Source: Bacteroidota bacterium
Lineage (GTDB): Bacteria; Bacteroidota; Bacteroidia; Cytophagales; Cyclobacteriaceae
Direction of reading: 5' to 3'
Assembly (NCBI GenBank): GCA_027593175.1
Contig: JAQCJI010000017.1
Span: 1-40,479 of the forward strand
Length of the DNA: 40,479 nucleotides
A model generated the notes under the pieces. It had not been told where the DNA came from and did no database searches. It was given only the letters and a program-made list of their open reading frames with translations. Shown piece by piece: positions 8,651 to 18,011 of this stretch (the stretch's first letter is position 1; the number at the start of each line of letters is the position of its first letter). A program made the position numbers and the translations under genes.

Positions 8651-11398
8651 GTGAAAAATACCTGCCTACTTGCGTTTTTTCTACTTTGTTCCACCCTCGC
8701 TGTAGCACAAACTGCCACGCTTACAGGTTCGGTAAAAGACGCAGAAACTGGAGAGTCACTTCCTTTTTGTTCGGTATTTATAAACAACACGACCATATCC
8801 ACAGCAACCGATATGCAGGGCAACTATTCCCTTTCGGGGCTAGAAGCTGGGACGGTAGAAATTGGTTTTTCCTTTATGGGCTATACAGCCCAAACTAAAA
8901 CCGTTACCCTAAAACCGGGAGGGACATTTACGCTGAATCTGAGCATGAGCCCCTTGGAACAGGAACTTACCGAACAGGAAGTAAAGGCATCTCGCGACAA
9001 AAGCTGGGAGCGTGACCTCCGCAAATTCCAAAGTCTTTTTTTAGGGATAGATGAGGCTGCTGCACAAACCAGTATCCTCAATCCTTGGGTCATTGATTTC
9101 CCTATCTCCACCGAGAAAGGGACCTTCCTGGCTCGAGCGGAGCAGCCGATCGAAATCGAAAACCACTACCTGGGATACAAAATTACTTTCAACCTGAAAG
9201 AGTTTATTGACGCACCTGCTACCTATCGCATTGTAGGGGCAGCTCGGTTTGAGCTATTGCCTGTAGATTCAAAAGAGCAGGAGGAGCTATGGGAAAAGAA
9301 TAGAGCTGATATTTACCGTCGGTCTCCCATGAATTTATTTCGCTCCTTAATCAAAGGAAACTACCAGCAAGAAGGTTTTTTCTTGTATGGTGACAAAGCT
9401 GGAGGCTCTGAAAGCATGAACATGCGGTCGGATATCTTTGCCAATGAACTGGGGAAGTCTGTGGTGCCTTACAAAGCCGATCCCCTCTTTATTCCAAGTA
9501 GTCCCCCTGGGGATTACTTACTGCAGCTCAAAGGGCGTATAGAGATTCACTATCAAAAGGGATTTGCTCAAGCCAATACCTATCAGGATGCGCCTTATCC
9601 AATCTCCTGGTTAGAAGTGAAAAATGGGCAATTGCGTGTTCGAGAAAATGGTATGGTACTCAATTCCGAGGACCTTGTTTTGTCTGGGGATATGGATCGG
9701 AAGCGGATTGCCAATTTATTGCCTTTGGATTACGATGCAGAAAGAGGAATCCTTCTGCAAGACCTATCGAAATCCGCGAGAAATTACCAGGAGAAGGTAT
9801 ATCTCCACACGGATAAGCCCTATTATTATGCGGGGGACTCACTTTTATTCAAAGGGTACTTTGCCTATGGCAATCCCTATTTGCGAGATGAGCTGAGTAA
9901 AGTCCTGCATGTAGAGGTATTAACAGAGGAGCGGGATATACTTATTGAAAAAAAATTCCCTATTCGGGATGGGATCGTGGTGGGTGATCTAGTGCTTCCA
10001 GACTCTCTTACGGGGGATCGTTATTTTTTGCGAGCCTACACTAATTGGATGCGAAATTATGGCCCGAACCAATATTTTATGCAAGCTCTTCCCGTTTTAA
10101 ATCCCTACAAGCGGGTGGTTGCAGCAGAAGGGGTAAACCAGTGGACCAATCTTGGGGTACAATTGAAGGCAGATATCCAAAATTTCGGATCTCGAGAAGA
10201 AGTCAACCTTAATTTGCTTGTGACGGATAAAAATGGTCGTCCAACCCCATCAAACCTTTCCATTGGGATTTGGGATGCAGAGCAGCTGGTACCTATTGTT
10301 CGTGAAACAGATTTACAAAATAGTTTGGGACTTAGTTTTGTCCCTGAGAATTTGGGAATAGACCGATTTCAGTATGGTATAGAAACTCGCCTTTCAATTA
10401 CGGGGAAAGTTACGGATGAGAAAGGAAAAGGTCAGTCGGCAGAGGTTACAGCATTTGTCAATGAATTTCAGGGAATGATTCAACTTAATTCCAATACAGA
10501 AGGCTATTTCAGGATGGAAGACATGGAGTTTTATGGGGCTGTTCATTTTGGTTTTGTAGCAACTGACAGGAAAGGGAGGCCTTTGAATGTACAAATTATT
10601 GACCCGTTAAAAGCCCCTGTGGTATTGCCTGCAACCCCGTATTTTCCGAAGGTAACTACCTTAGCTACACCTGTCTTAAATCCAAAAGTAGAAGGTGAAG
10701 ACAATGAAAAAGCCATCCAAGAAAAGTTAATTCCAAAAGCCATCTATGGAAATCCAGACTTTGTGATTGAGGGCGAAAAATTGACTAAAACAGGAAATTC
10801 CTCCGATTTGGTAAATAGTTTGGTTGGCAATATTCCTGGCGCTCAAGTCAACTTGGTTGGCGGCACCAGTCAGCAGAGTATTCGTCTCCGTGGCGGGGCT
10901 GCATCGGCCTTAAGTTCTATGGAGCCTGTGGTCATGGTAAATGGAATAGTTCTCATGGGCGAAGGAATGTCTACTGCAGCAGATAATATTCGTACCATTA
11001 ATCCCTTTGATATAGATCGAGTGGAAGTAGTATCTAGAATGGTCCCCATGTTGGGTGACCAAGGAAGAAATGGGGTTATTGCTATCTACCTGAAGGATAA
11101 GATGGACGAGGATCAGGACAATCCCCTGGAAGGGAAGGGAATTGTCACCTATACCTTAGAAGGCTTTCAAGTGCCTAGTAATTTTACCCCCCGTAGCTAT
11201 GGCCCTGACAGTGCGCAGTCTGAAAAGGACGATCGGCAAACCGTATATTGGAATCCTTATGTGATGACCAATGAAAAGGGAGAATTGTCACTTTCATTCT
11301 ACTCCAATGATCTTGGAGGTGCGGTGGTTGTCGAAGTTCGTGGCTTGACTATGGAAGGAACCCCAATTCAGGGTACTTTTGTGCTCAACAAAAAATAA
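8651..11398 (+). CDS. Exported carboxypeptidase-regulatory/macroglobulin/plug-domain protein (second paralogue)
   Basis: The 915-residue protein starts at a GTG and carries a clean signal peptide (KNTCLLAFFLLCSTLAVAQ). Layout: regulatory-like beta domain (~21-105, TGSVKDAETGESLPFCSV); undefined region; MG2-like segment from ~383 (VYLHTDKPYYYAGDSLLFKG); a second macroglobulin-like stretch; a further beta domain (~580-650); and a plug-like domain (~712-816, with SLVGNIPGAQVNL, SIRLRGGAASA and IDRVEVVSRMVPMLGDQGRNG). The C-terminus (VVVEVRGLTMEGTPIQGTFVLN) is almost the same as in the upstream paralogue, and again no barrel follows. It lies 28 bases after its paralogue and 13 bases before a small outer-membrane barrel gene, so the three look like one operon. 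The plug suggests contact with an outer-membrane partner (inference). Confidence 0.87.
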   Translation: MKNTCLLAFFLLCSTLAVAQTATLTGSVKDAETGESLPFCSVFINNTTISTATDMQGNYSLSGLEAGTVEIGFSFMGYTAQTKTVTLKPGGTFTLNLSMSPLEQELTEQEVKASRDKSWERDLRKFQSLFLGIDEAAAQTSILNPWVIDFPISTEKGTFLARAEQPIEIENHYLGYKITFNLKEFIDAPATYRIVGAARFELLPVDSKEQEELWEKNRADIYRRSPMNLFRSLIKGNYQQEGFFLYGDKAGGSESMNMRSDIFANELGKSVVPYKADPLFIPSSPPGDYLLQLKGRIEIHYQKGFAQANTYQDAPYPISWLEVKNGQLRVRENGMVLNSEDLVLSGDMDRKRIANLLPLDYDAERGILLQDLSKSARNYQEKVYLHTDKPYYYAGDSLLFKGYFAYGNPYLRDELSKVLHVEVLTEERDILIEKKFPIRDGIVVGDLVLPDSLTGDRYFLRAYTNWMRNYGPNQYFMQALPVLNPYKRVVAAEGVNQWTNLGVQLKADIQNFGSREEVNLNLLVTDKNGRPTPSNLSIGIWDAEQLVPIVRETDLQNSLGLSFVPENLGIDRFQYGIETRLSITGKVTDEKGKGQSAEVTAFVNEFQGMIQLNSNTEGYFRMEDMEFYGAVHFGFVATDRKGRPLNVQIIDPLKAPVVLPATPYFPKVTTLATPVLNPKVEGEDNEKAIQEKLIPKAIYGNPDFVIEGEKLTKTGNSSDLVNSLVGNIPGAQVNLVGGTSQQSIRLRGGAASALSSMEPVVMVNGIVLMGEGMSTAADNIRTINPFDIDRVEVVSRMVPMLGDQGRNGVIAIYLKDKMDEDQDNPLEGKGIVTYTLEGFQVPSNFTPRSYGPDSAQSEKDDRQTVYWNPYVMTNEKGELSLSFYSNDLGGAVVVEVRGLTMEGTPIQGTFVLNKK

Positions 11399-11411
11399 GT
11401 TAATTCAAAAA

Positions 11412-12086
11412 ATGAACCATTCGGGTAGGATAAAAAAGTTAGTAGTCTTGTTCTTAGTACTCTTGCCTGGTATAGCTTGGGCGCAGCTGAGCCTGGGCAT
11501 TCGTGGCGGGCTCGCTACTAGTTCCTACAGCTACCAAGCCACAGCAGGTACCCGAGTCAAAAAAGTAGAGGGGATTGCTGCGCCTACGTTTGCGCTGGTG
11601 TTGGAGTATTTCGATTCCAAAAATGCAGGAGTTGAGCTCAACATACAGCAGCTTACCCTTGGCTTCAACCAAATCAACGATGCCGGGAAGGTCAATCAAA
11701 CCGAGTTTACCTACCTCAAATTCCCCATCCTCGCCAGTATTTTTGCAGGGCGGTCTGGGCGATTTCAAATCAAGTTTGGTCCCCACCTGGGAATTTTAAG
11801 TAAGGCGGAAGATCTTACTCGGGAATTTTCTGGTGCCAGCCCCAAGGAGCTGCCCACCTTTGGCAAACCTTCAGATGCCCCCAAAAAGCGAATGTATGGA
11901 CTTACAGGGGGGGCGGGGATCTCCAAGCTTTTTGGCAAGTCTACCCTGTCGGCTGAGGCGCGATTTGCCTATGACTTTACCAATCCGGAATCACAGGATC
12001 GAATTTTCGATATGAGCTCGACCAATCTGGAATTTACGCTAGCCTACCTATTTCGTATTAAGGAGCGAAAGCAGAAAAGTCCTTAA
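11412..12086 (+). CDS. Outer-membrane beta-barrel protein, porin/PorT-like family
   Basis: Starting at the ATG at 11412 (MNHSGRIKK), the 224-residue product has a signal peptide (LVVLFLVLLPGIAWAQ). It continues LSLGIRGGLATSSYSYQ with alternating polar/hydrophobic strands and ends in a final strand, LEFTLAYLFRI. This is typical of the small 8-stranded barrel proteins common in Bacteroidota. The longer frame from 11379 overlaps the preceding gene and lacks a signal peptide at its start, so the later start is preferred. Position just after the two plug-domain genes suggests the barrel is their membrane partner; this is inference from gene order. Confidence 0.85.
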   Translation: MNHSGRIKKLVVLFLVLLPGIAWAQLSLGIRGGLATSSYSYQATAGTRVKKVEGIAAPTFALVLEYFDSKNAGVELNIQQLTLGFNQINDAGKVNQTEFTYLKFPILASIFAGRSGRFQIKFGPHLGILSKAEDLTREFSGASPKELPTFGKPSDAPKKRMYGLTGGAGISKLFGKSTLSAEARFAYDFTNPESQDRIFDMSSTNLEFTLAYLFRIKERKQKSP

Positions 12087-12092
12087 TTAAGC

Positions 12093-12124
12093 TTTGGCAA
12101 GCTTGACAGGAGTCAATACCTTTA
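12093..12124 (+). promoter_or_regulatory. Probable promoter of aroQ
   Basis: TTTG at 12093-12096, 20 bases, then TACCTTTA at 12117-12124, one base off TAnnTTTG. It lies 23 bases before the chosen aroQ ATG and inside the longer alternative frame, which favours the shorter start. Confidence 0.5.
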
Positions 12125-12147
12125 CATTTCATTTAGTTGATACAATC

Positions 12148-12576
12148 ATGAAAATCCAGGTGATCAATGGCCCCAATCTCAACTTGCTTGGCAAGCGAGA
12201 GCCAGAAGTATATGGGAGTGAATCGTTTGAAAGCTATTTTATTCAGCTACAGGCTCAGAATCCTGAGGTCGAGCTCTCTTACTTCCAAAGCAATGTGGAG
12301 GGGGAGCTAATCAATAAAATTCAGGAAGTAGGCTTTACCGTAGATGGGATAATTTTGAACGCCGGTGGCTATACCCATACCTCGGTAGCCCTCTCGGATG
12401 CGGTGGCCGCAGTGACCACCCCTACCATAGAGGTTCATATTTCCAATTTGTATAAAAGGGAAGAATTCCGACACAAGAGCATCCTTTCCAAATCCTGTGT
12501 GGGCATGATTGCTGGTCTAGGCTTGAAGGGGTATGCGCTAGCAGTTCACTACTTTCTATCTACTGCTTCCCGATGA
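12148..12576 (+). CDS. aroQ: 3-dehydroquinate dehydratase, type II
   Basis: It catalyses the third step of the shikimate pathway, 3-dehydroquinate to 3-dehydroshikimate, through an enolate. The 142-residue product has all class II landmarks: INGPNLNLLGKREPEVYG (Arg17 and the catalytic Tyr22), LNAGGYTHTSVALSDA, and EVHISNLYKREEFRHKS with the catalytic His97. The ATG at 12148 gives MKIQVINGPN, the usual family start; the frame is open upstream to 12094 but that extension overlaps the promoter. The next gene overlaps its stop by 4 bases (ATGA). Another shikimate gene, aroC, lies at 15111-16196 on the opposite strand. Confidence 0.97.
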   Translation: MKIQVINGPNLNLLGKREPEVYGSESFESYFIQLQAQNPEVELSYFQSNVEGELINKIQEVGFTVDGIILNAGGYTHTSVALSDAVAAVTTPTIEVHISNLYKREEFRHKSILSKSCVGMIAGLGLKGYALAVHYFLSTASR

Positions 12577-13637
12577 TCACCTTTGCTCCAGGACCCTCCA
12601 AAGTATACGATGCACTACCTGCCTACTTACAGGACGCTTATGTCCAAGGGATATTGAGCGCCAATCACCGAAGTGAGGTGTTTATGAATTTGTATCGGGA
12701 TACGGAGCAACTTTTTCGGGAGAAATTGCAGTTGCCAAAGGACTTTACGTTACTATTTACCTCTTCTGCTACGGAGAGCTGGGAGATCATTTCCCAGTCT
12801 TTGGTAGAGCAAGCGAGCTTTCATTTGTATTCGGGTTCTTTTGGTAAAAAATGGTTGGAATATGCCCAGCACATTCTTCCTGTTACCCAAGAACACAAGT
12901 TAGCTGCCAATGAATCCATTCCTGTACGTCAATTGCAAATCGGCCCTGAGGTTGACATCATTGCGGTGACGCAAAACGAAACAGCCAATGCCTCACAGGT
13001 GCCCATGTCGGTTCTCCGGGAACTGGCAGCCCGCTATCCAGACAAAATGATTGCCGTGGACACTACCTCTTCCATGGGGGGGATTGCCCTAGATTTTCCG
13101 TTGGCAGATGTATGGTATGCATCCGTTCAGAAATGCTTTGGCTTGCCGGCAGGACTAGGAATACTCTTGCTTTCTGGCAAAGCCAAGGAAAAAGTAGCTC
13201 GAAAAGGAGAGCGGGGGAGATACAATAGCCTCAGCTTTATGCTCGAAAATGCAGCCAGCTATCAGACCCACTACACGCCCAATGTGTTGGGGATTTACCT
13301 CCTGTATCGGGTTTTGCAAGACATGGAGCCTATCGCTCAGGTAGATGCTCGGTTGCGAGAGCGCATGGCTAGTTTGGAAAAAGTGGTAGCGCAGTCTTCA
13401 ACTTTTGACTTGCTAGTAGACAATGCCGCCACTCGAAGTACTACTGTAGTGGCTATTGCTGCTGAAGAGCAGGTAATTGTTGCAGTAAAAAAAGCTGCTG
13501 AAAAGGTAGGGATGCAGTTGGGTGGAGGTTATGGGCCTTTAAAGTCCAGTAGCTTTAGGGTCGCCAATTTTCCTGCTATTACGGATATGGAATTTGGCCG
13601 GATGATTGACTTTTTAGGTTCGTACACACCTCATTAA
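12573..13637 (+). CDS. SerC-like class V aminotransferase
   Basis: A PLP-dependent enzyme of the phosphoserine aminotransferase group, 354 residues. The start TFAPGPSKVYDALPAYL, SANHRSEVF, TQNETANASQVP and DTTSSMGGIALDF line up with SerC segments. Lys187 in SVQKCFGLPAG is in the position of the PLP-binding lysine (SerC GAQKN). The C-terminal SSSFRVANFP matches the SerC MRAS-x-YN region. The His-Arg pair that helps SerC bind the substrate phosphate near the C-terminus is not evident (YGPLKSSSF instead), so the substrate may differ or the phosphate site may have changed. It is translationally coupled to aroQ by a 4-base overlap. It could be the organism's SerC; no serA-like partner is adjacent. 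Confidence 0.8.
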   Translation: MITFAPGPSKVYDALPAYLQDAYVQGILSANHRSEVFMNLYRDTEQLFREKLQLPKDFTLLFTSSATESWEIISQSLVEQASFHLYSGSFGKKWLEYAQHILPVTQEHKLAANESIPVRQLQIGPEVDIIAVTQNETANASQVPMSVLRELAARYPDKMIAVDTTSSMGGIALDFPLADVWYASVQKCFGLPAGLGILLLSGKAKEKVARKGERGRYNSLSFMLENAASYQTHYTPNVLGIYLLYRVLQDMEPIAQVDARLRERMASLEKVVAQSSTFDLLVDNAATRSTTVVAIAAEEQVIVAVKKAAEKVGMQLGGGYGPLKSSSFRVANFPAITDMEFGRMIDFLGSYTPH

Positions 13638-13784
13638 GCTTATCCGCACCTCAGCTGTCTAAAACAAGTCCTATCGACCCTTAGGAGCTGTACTCTGTTT
13701 ACCCTTCACTTTCTTGAAATTCAAGTCCTATTTTCTTCTGATTTACGGGACATGCAGGACCACTCAACCCATTCTATTCCAAAA

Positions 13785-15098
13785 TTATTTTTTGGTTACC
13801 AGAGGCGATGCTCCTTCCGCAAGTTCCCCTTCGGAGGCAGCGACTACAGAGCAGACCATGGCATCTCCTGTGACATTTACCACGGTTCTAAACATGTCCA
13901 AAATTCGATCTGGCGCTAAGATTAATGCCAATCCTGCAGCAGGGACGTCAATGGACTCCAAAACAATGATGAGCATGATCAATCCAGCACCTGGAACTCC
14001 AGCAGAGCCAATAGATGCTAAGGTGGCAGTTAAAACAATCATCAGCTGTTGTGATAAGCTTAAATCTAGGCCCAGAGCCTGTGCGATAAAAACGGCAGCC
14101 ACACCTTGGTATAAGCAGGTGCCATCCATATTGATGGTAGCCCCTAGTGGCAGCACAAAGCTACTTACCTCTTCAGATATGCCCAGTTCTTCTTCAACTT
14201 GCTTCATAGTGACTGGCAAAGTGGCGGAGCTTGAGCTTGTAGAAAAAGCAAGTAATTGGGCGGGTCGTAGGGCTCTGAAAAAATCCAGGTAGTTGACTTT
14301 GGTAAATACCTTTAGGATCAGGGGGTATACCAGTAAGATCATCAATGCGAGACCAAATAGTACCACTAGGCTATACTTCAGCAAAGCCAAAAGTAGGGAA
14401 AGTGCAGAATCAGAGTCCTCACCGGTAATTTCTACGATTAGGGAGGCCATCAATGCAAACACGCCGTAGGGAGCAAGAAGCATGATAAATCCTACTATTT
14501 TGATGATTACATCGTTTAGCCCATCAAAAAAGGCAATGACAGGAGTTCCTTTTTTAGCCGGTATCTGAAGGAGTGCAATGCCCACCAAAAGAGCAAAAAA
14601 TACCACTTGAAGCATGCTTCCATTGTTGGATGCAGCAGCAAAAATATTTTCCGGAACCATATCCACTATTGGTTGCAAGGGGCTTTGATTTTTGAGCGAT
14701 TCTGCAGCGGAAGTTCTAGAGGTGACATTGCTGTCGTACAAAGCCATCAAGTTGTCCCTTGTGCCTGTAGGAAGACTTTTCCCTGGTTGGAAGACATTAA
14801 CTAGAATAAGGCCAATCGAAACCGCAACCACCGTTGTACTTAAGTAGGCTGCGATTGTTTTGCCACCAATTCTTCCGAGTTTGGCAACATCTCCCAAGTT
14901 GGCTACTCCTACGATAAGGGATGCCAATACCAAGGGTACGGCTATCATTTTAAGGCAATTGATAAAAATGGTTCCTATAGGCTTTATGTAATCAAGAACA
15001 AATTCAGCGGGTAGGCCTAATTGAACGAACAATAAGCCGACAGCCAGTCCAAGAATTAATCCAATGATAATTTGCGTATGAAGAGCTATTTTTTTCAA
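13785..15098 (-). CDS. Dicarboxylate/amino acid:cation symporter (DAACS family)
   Basis: An inner-membrane Na+/H+-coupled carrier of the glutamate/aspartate/dicarboxylate family, 437 residues with many hydrophobic helices. Diagnostic segments are the Ser-rich FSTSSSSATLPVT re-entrant loop, the ion/substrate motif NMDGTCLYQ, and LASIGSAGVPGAG followed by LILAPDRILDMFRTVVNVTGD. The Asp and Arg/Asn residues of the last segment are those that bind substrate in characterised members. The start codon is TTG at 15098: the frame is closed upstream by the aroC stop, so no ATG is possible. It lies 12 bases after aroC and so is the last gene of a batD-aroC-symporter unit. The exact substrate cannot be told from sequence. 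Confidence 0.93.
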   Translation of the reverse strand: MKKIALHTQIIIGLILGLAVGLLFVQLGLPAEFVLDYIKPIGTIFINCLKMIAVPLVLASLIVGVANLGDVAKLGRIGGKTIAAYLSTTVVAVSIGLILVNVFQPGKSLPTGTRDNLMALYDSNVTSRTSAAESLKNQSPLQPIVDMVPENIFAAASNNGSMLQVVFFALLVGIALLQIPAKKGTPVIAFFDGLNDVIIKIVGFIMLLAPYGVFALMASLIVEITGEDSDSALSLLLALLKYSLVVLFGLALMILLVYPLILKVFTKVNYLDFFRALRPAQLLAFSTSSSSATLPVTMKQVEEELGISEEVSSFVLPLGATINMDGTCLYQGVAAVFIAQALGLDLSLSQQLMIVLTATLASIGSAGVPGAGLIMLIIVLESIDVPAAGLALILAPDRILDMFRTVVNVTGDAMVCSVVAASEGELAEGASPLVTKK

Positions 15099-15110
15099 AA
15101 GTTCTTTGGG

Positions 15111-16196
15111 TTAAAGGGCTTCAAGTTTATTAGTTTTGGATTGGAGAAGGTAGTCTGCAAGTACTAGTGCCGCCATCGCTTCTACAATGGGTACGGCTCT
15201 TGGGACCACGCAGGGATCGTGGCGGCCTTTGCCACTAACGGTCACCGATTCTCCGGCGGTATTGACAGAGGACTGGTCTTGCATCAAGGTAGCTACTGGC
15301 TTGAAGGCCACACGGAAGTAGATGTCTTCCCCATTGCTGATGCCACCTTGGATTCCTCCTGAGTGATTGGTGAGGGTTTGAATTTTTCCATCCTGCTGTA
15401 CAAAGGCATCGTTGTGCTGGGAGCCGCGTAGGGTAACCCCTTCAAAACCACTTCCATATTCAAAGCCTTTAACGGCATTGATGCTCAACATCGCTTTACC
15501 AAGTTCGGCATGGAGTCGGTCAAATACAGGCTCACCTAATCCTGGAGGACAATTTTTGATTACACAGGAGACAATGCCACCGATGGTGTCGCGGTCCTTT
15601 CGTACTTGGTCGATGTGTTCGATCATCACTTCCGCCAACTCTAGGTCTGGACAGCGTACGATATTGTCTTCCGCCAAGCCCAAGTTGAGTGCGGTATAAG
15701 GTTTTTCAAGTCGTATTTCTCCTACTTGGGAGACATAGGCTTGTATTGTAATTCCTTTTGTGGCTAGTAATTGTTTCGCAATAGCTCCACCTGCTACTCG
15801 GGCGGCAGTTTCACGAGCGCTGGATCTACCGCCTCCACGATAGTCTCGATGTCCATATTTCTCAAAGTAGGTGTAGTCGGCATGGGAAGGGCGAAAGGCA
15901 TCGGCGATGTGCGCGTAATCCTTGCTTTTTTGGTCTGAGTTGGGAATAAGGATCCCGATTGGAGTCCCCGTGGTTATTCCTTCAAATATCCCAGACAGAA
16001 GCTCGATTTCGTCTTCTTCCTTTCGTTGCGTCGTGATTTTAGACTGGCCAGGCTTTCGCCGTTGCATCTCTACCTGTATTTTTTCTAAATCCACTTCCAA
16101 GCCAGCAGGGCATCCTTCTAGGATAGCGCCAAGTGCTTTCCCATGAGATTCACCGAAGGTGGTGAGTTTAAAAAGCTTGCCAAATGAATTTCCCAT
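15111..16196 (-). CDS. aroC: Chorismate synthase
   Basis: It converts 5-enolpyruvylshikimate 3-phosphate to chorismate using reduced FMN, the last step of the shikimate pathway. The 361-residue product has [19 protein letters not shown] near the start, the region [43 protein letters not shown], and [23 protein letters not shown]. These are the family signatures, including the FMN-binding Arg/Ser stretch. Its ATG overlaps the stop of the upstream batD-like gene by 1 base (TAATG), so translation is probably coupled. Confidence 0.97.
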   Translation of the reverse strand: MGNSFGKLFKLTTFGESHGKALGAILEGCPAGLEVDLEKIQVEMQRRKPGQSKITTQRKEEDEIELLSGIFEGITTGTPIGILIPNSDQKSKDYAHIADAFRPSHADYTYFEKYGHRDYRGGGRSSARETAARVAGGAIAKQLLATKGITIQAYVSQVGEIRLEKPYTALNLGLAEDNIVRCPDLELAEVMIEHIDQVRKDRDTIGGIVSCVIKNCPPGLGEPVFDRLHAELGKAMLSINAVKGFEYGSGFEGVTLRGSQHNDAFVQQDGKIQTLTNHSGGIQGGISNGEDIYFRVAFKPVATLMQDQSSVNTAGESVTVSGKGRHDPCVVPRAVPIVEAMAALVLADYLLQSKTNKLEAL

Positions 16197-17644
16197 TATT
16201 TTTTTCTTAGGATTTGTATTGCGAGTATAGCGAGGGCTCCGAAGAGCAGGATGTTGATCGCGGTGGTAAAATAGTACTTATATTTTTGGTTTAAAAACTG
16301 GTTGCTCTCGGTGGCGATTTTATCGTAGATTCCTCCAAGCCGCTGTCCCGACAAGGCTTCGTTAATTTTTGATTCCCCACTTACACGAATCAGCGCTTGC
16401 GGCTTGAGCGTATCGTACACTTCACGCTTAGGGTCAAAGTAGATCCAGCTGAAGTATTGGTCTAGTGGGTATTCACCAGCTTCATTTAGGGTAACAAAGT
16501 AGTCGAACTCTTTGATGCCCGACACTTGCCCATAACCTCGGTTGATTTGCTGGCGCACATTGGGGTCAAAGGTATTTAGATTTGCACCAGGTAGGCGCTT
16601 TGGGGCAGCGAGGGAATTGATATTTCCGATTCCTGCTATTCCAAAATTGTAGGCAAAACCTTCCCCAGTTTTTGCTCCTAGGGCAGTTATATTTTCACGA
16701 AGTTGGAAGATTCCTACTGGCACTTCACTTTTTAAGGGGTGCGGAGGTAAGGGTTTTACTGTAATGAACCTAGGGCTAGAGTAAAAGGTCTTGAAGTCTT
16801 CCTGCCGATTAGCGCCAAAGAGGGACGGGTTCTTGGCTACCTTGTATTTAATCATCTGCCAAGGCACTCGTGGAATTTCTATTTTCCCTTCAGAAAAAGG
16901 GAAAAAGGTGCTTTCAAAAACTTTGAATTTGACCCATTTTTTTCCGTTTCGCTCCACTATTTGCGGCTCAATGGTGGTGATGTTGAAGTTCTCCTCCCAG
17001 GCATTGGCAGGCTTCAATTTCTTCAAGATGGCATCGAGCTGCTTTCCCGCCTCATAGAATTGAAAGGAGGCTTGATTTTGTTCGGACATAAAAAAAGAGA
17101 TGTCCATCGTAAATCCTTCGCCTGCATACACTCCACTCTTATCGATGTTTACTGCGAAAAAAGCATCGTCAGCGATTTCTACAAATTCGGGGATTCCTTC
17201 ATTTCTGCCAAAAAACTCTGCAAATGGATCGAAGGCGCTTCCTCCGCTGGGGGTACTTGCTGCAGCATCGGTGACAGTAATTCGTTTTCCCAGGGAAGCA
17301 GATGCTTGGCCATTGATGAGTACAGAAAATTTTCCCAAGGTAAACTGTCCTTTTCGGGTGGGTTTGTAGTACTGGATGATGCTATTGGAGCTACTCATTT
17401 GCCCATTGATGATATTCATCGAGGAGGACTGAGAGATGCCTTGCTTTTGAAATCCTGAAATTTCAGGGAATTGGTCGTAGGACTTTATTTTTTCGTTAGA
17501 TAGGGTGACTTTGATCGTAAAAGTATCATTGATGCCTATTTGATCTGGGCCGAGTTCAACCCTTACCTCCTGCCCAAATGTCTGAAAGGATAGCAATACG
17601 CTAAGGCAAAAGAAAACCAATAAATGTCGTGGAGCACTAGTCAT
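16196..17644 (-). CDS. batD: BatD-family membrane protein
   Basis: Residues 1-24 form a signal peptide ([17 protein letters not shown]). The protein then shows [25 protein letters not shown], a typical BatD opening with immunoglobulin-like beta domains ([37 protein letters not shown]). A single transmembrane helix ([18 protein letters not shown]) lies at the C-terminus before a short RKK tail. BatD proteins usually sit in batABCDE clusters with MoxR ATPases and VWA proteins and are linked to stress tolerance. Here batD is alone, overlapping aroC by 1 base, and no batA/B/C or moxR is in the window. The name rests on N-terminal similarity and architecture; function in this context is unknown. 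Confidence 0.85.
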   Translation of the reverse strand: MTSAPRHLLVFFCLSVLLSFQTFGQEVRVELGPDQIGINDTFTIKVTLSNEKIKSYDQFPEISGFQKQGISQSSSMNIINGQMSSSNSIIQYYKPTRKGQFTLGKFSVLINGQASASLGKRITVTDAAASTPSGGSAFDPFAEFFGRNEGIPEFVEIADDAFFAVNIDKSGVYAGEGFTMDISFFMSEQNQASFQFYEAGKQLDAILKKLKPANAWEENFNITTIEPQIVERNGKKWVKFKVFESTFFPFSEGKIEIPRVPWQMIKYKVAKNPSLFGANRQEDFKTFYSSPRFITVKPLPPHPLKSEVPVGIFQLRENITALGAKTGEGFAYNFGIAGIGNINSLAAPKRLPGANLNTFDPNVRQQINRGYGQVSGIKEFDYFVTLNEAGEYPLDQYFSWIYFDPKREVYDTLKPQALIRVSGESKINEALSGQRLGGIYDKIATESNQFLNQKYKYYFTTAINILLFGALAILAIQILRKK

Positions 17645-17756
17645 TGTTGCGAAAATAAGGTAATTTCAGCTAGGTCCCTCAAAATAACGCAACATCTTGG
17701 TATATGCTGTCGTAGAAAAACTTAAAATCAGTTAATCCCTTCAAAATTTTTAGACC

Positions 17757-17960
17757 ATGCTGGATTACGTAAAGACTATTTTACAAAAAGTAAGCTTCAA
17801 TAGGTTTCTTTTTGAAAGAGAGCTGAAAAAAGGACTCGGGTACTTGCTTCCCGGGGAGTTTTTGGAATTTAAGGTCTGGTGCTATACAAAGTTTGGCCAC
17901 CTCCATCAGGCCATCTTACTCCGCCATGTGGGGCCGCTGGCTTTGCTTTCCAATGGATAA
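17757..17960 (+). CDS. Small conserved-type hypothetical protein
   Basis: A 67-residue protein, MLDYVKTILQKVSFNRFLFE..., predicted to be mostly helical and basic, with no signal peptide or membrane segment. The pattern FERELKKGLGYLLPGEFLEFKVWCYTKFG resembles short cytosolic proteins I believe are widespread in Bacteroidota, but I cannot name a family. It stands alone between divergent batD and convergent amt and has its own terminator directly downstream, which supports it being a real transcription unit. Confidence 0.7.
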   Translation: MLDYVKTILQKVSFNRFLFERELKKGLGYLLPGEFLEFKVWCYTKFGHLHQAILLRHVGPLALLSNG

Positions 17961-17967
17961 AATGACA

Positions 17968-18002
17968 AATCCCCTGAGATACTTCCCAGGGGATTTTTTT
18001 TG
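17968..18002 (+). terminator. Rho-independent terminator between convergent genes
   Basis: AATCCCCTG, a 10-base loop, CAGGGGATT and then a run of T. It follows the 67-residue gene and sits just before the stop of amt on the other strand. The T-tract favours the plus strand; in the other direction the hairpin is followed by only a short T stretch. Confidence 0.88.
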
Positions 18003-18011
18003 GTTTAGTTG

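Noticed and set aside
13714-14292. A 192-codon plus-strand frame after the SerC-like gene
   Set aside because: It is antisense to the symporter, whose conserved motifs fix the coding strand.
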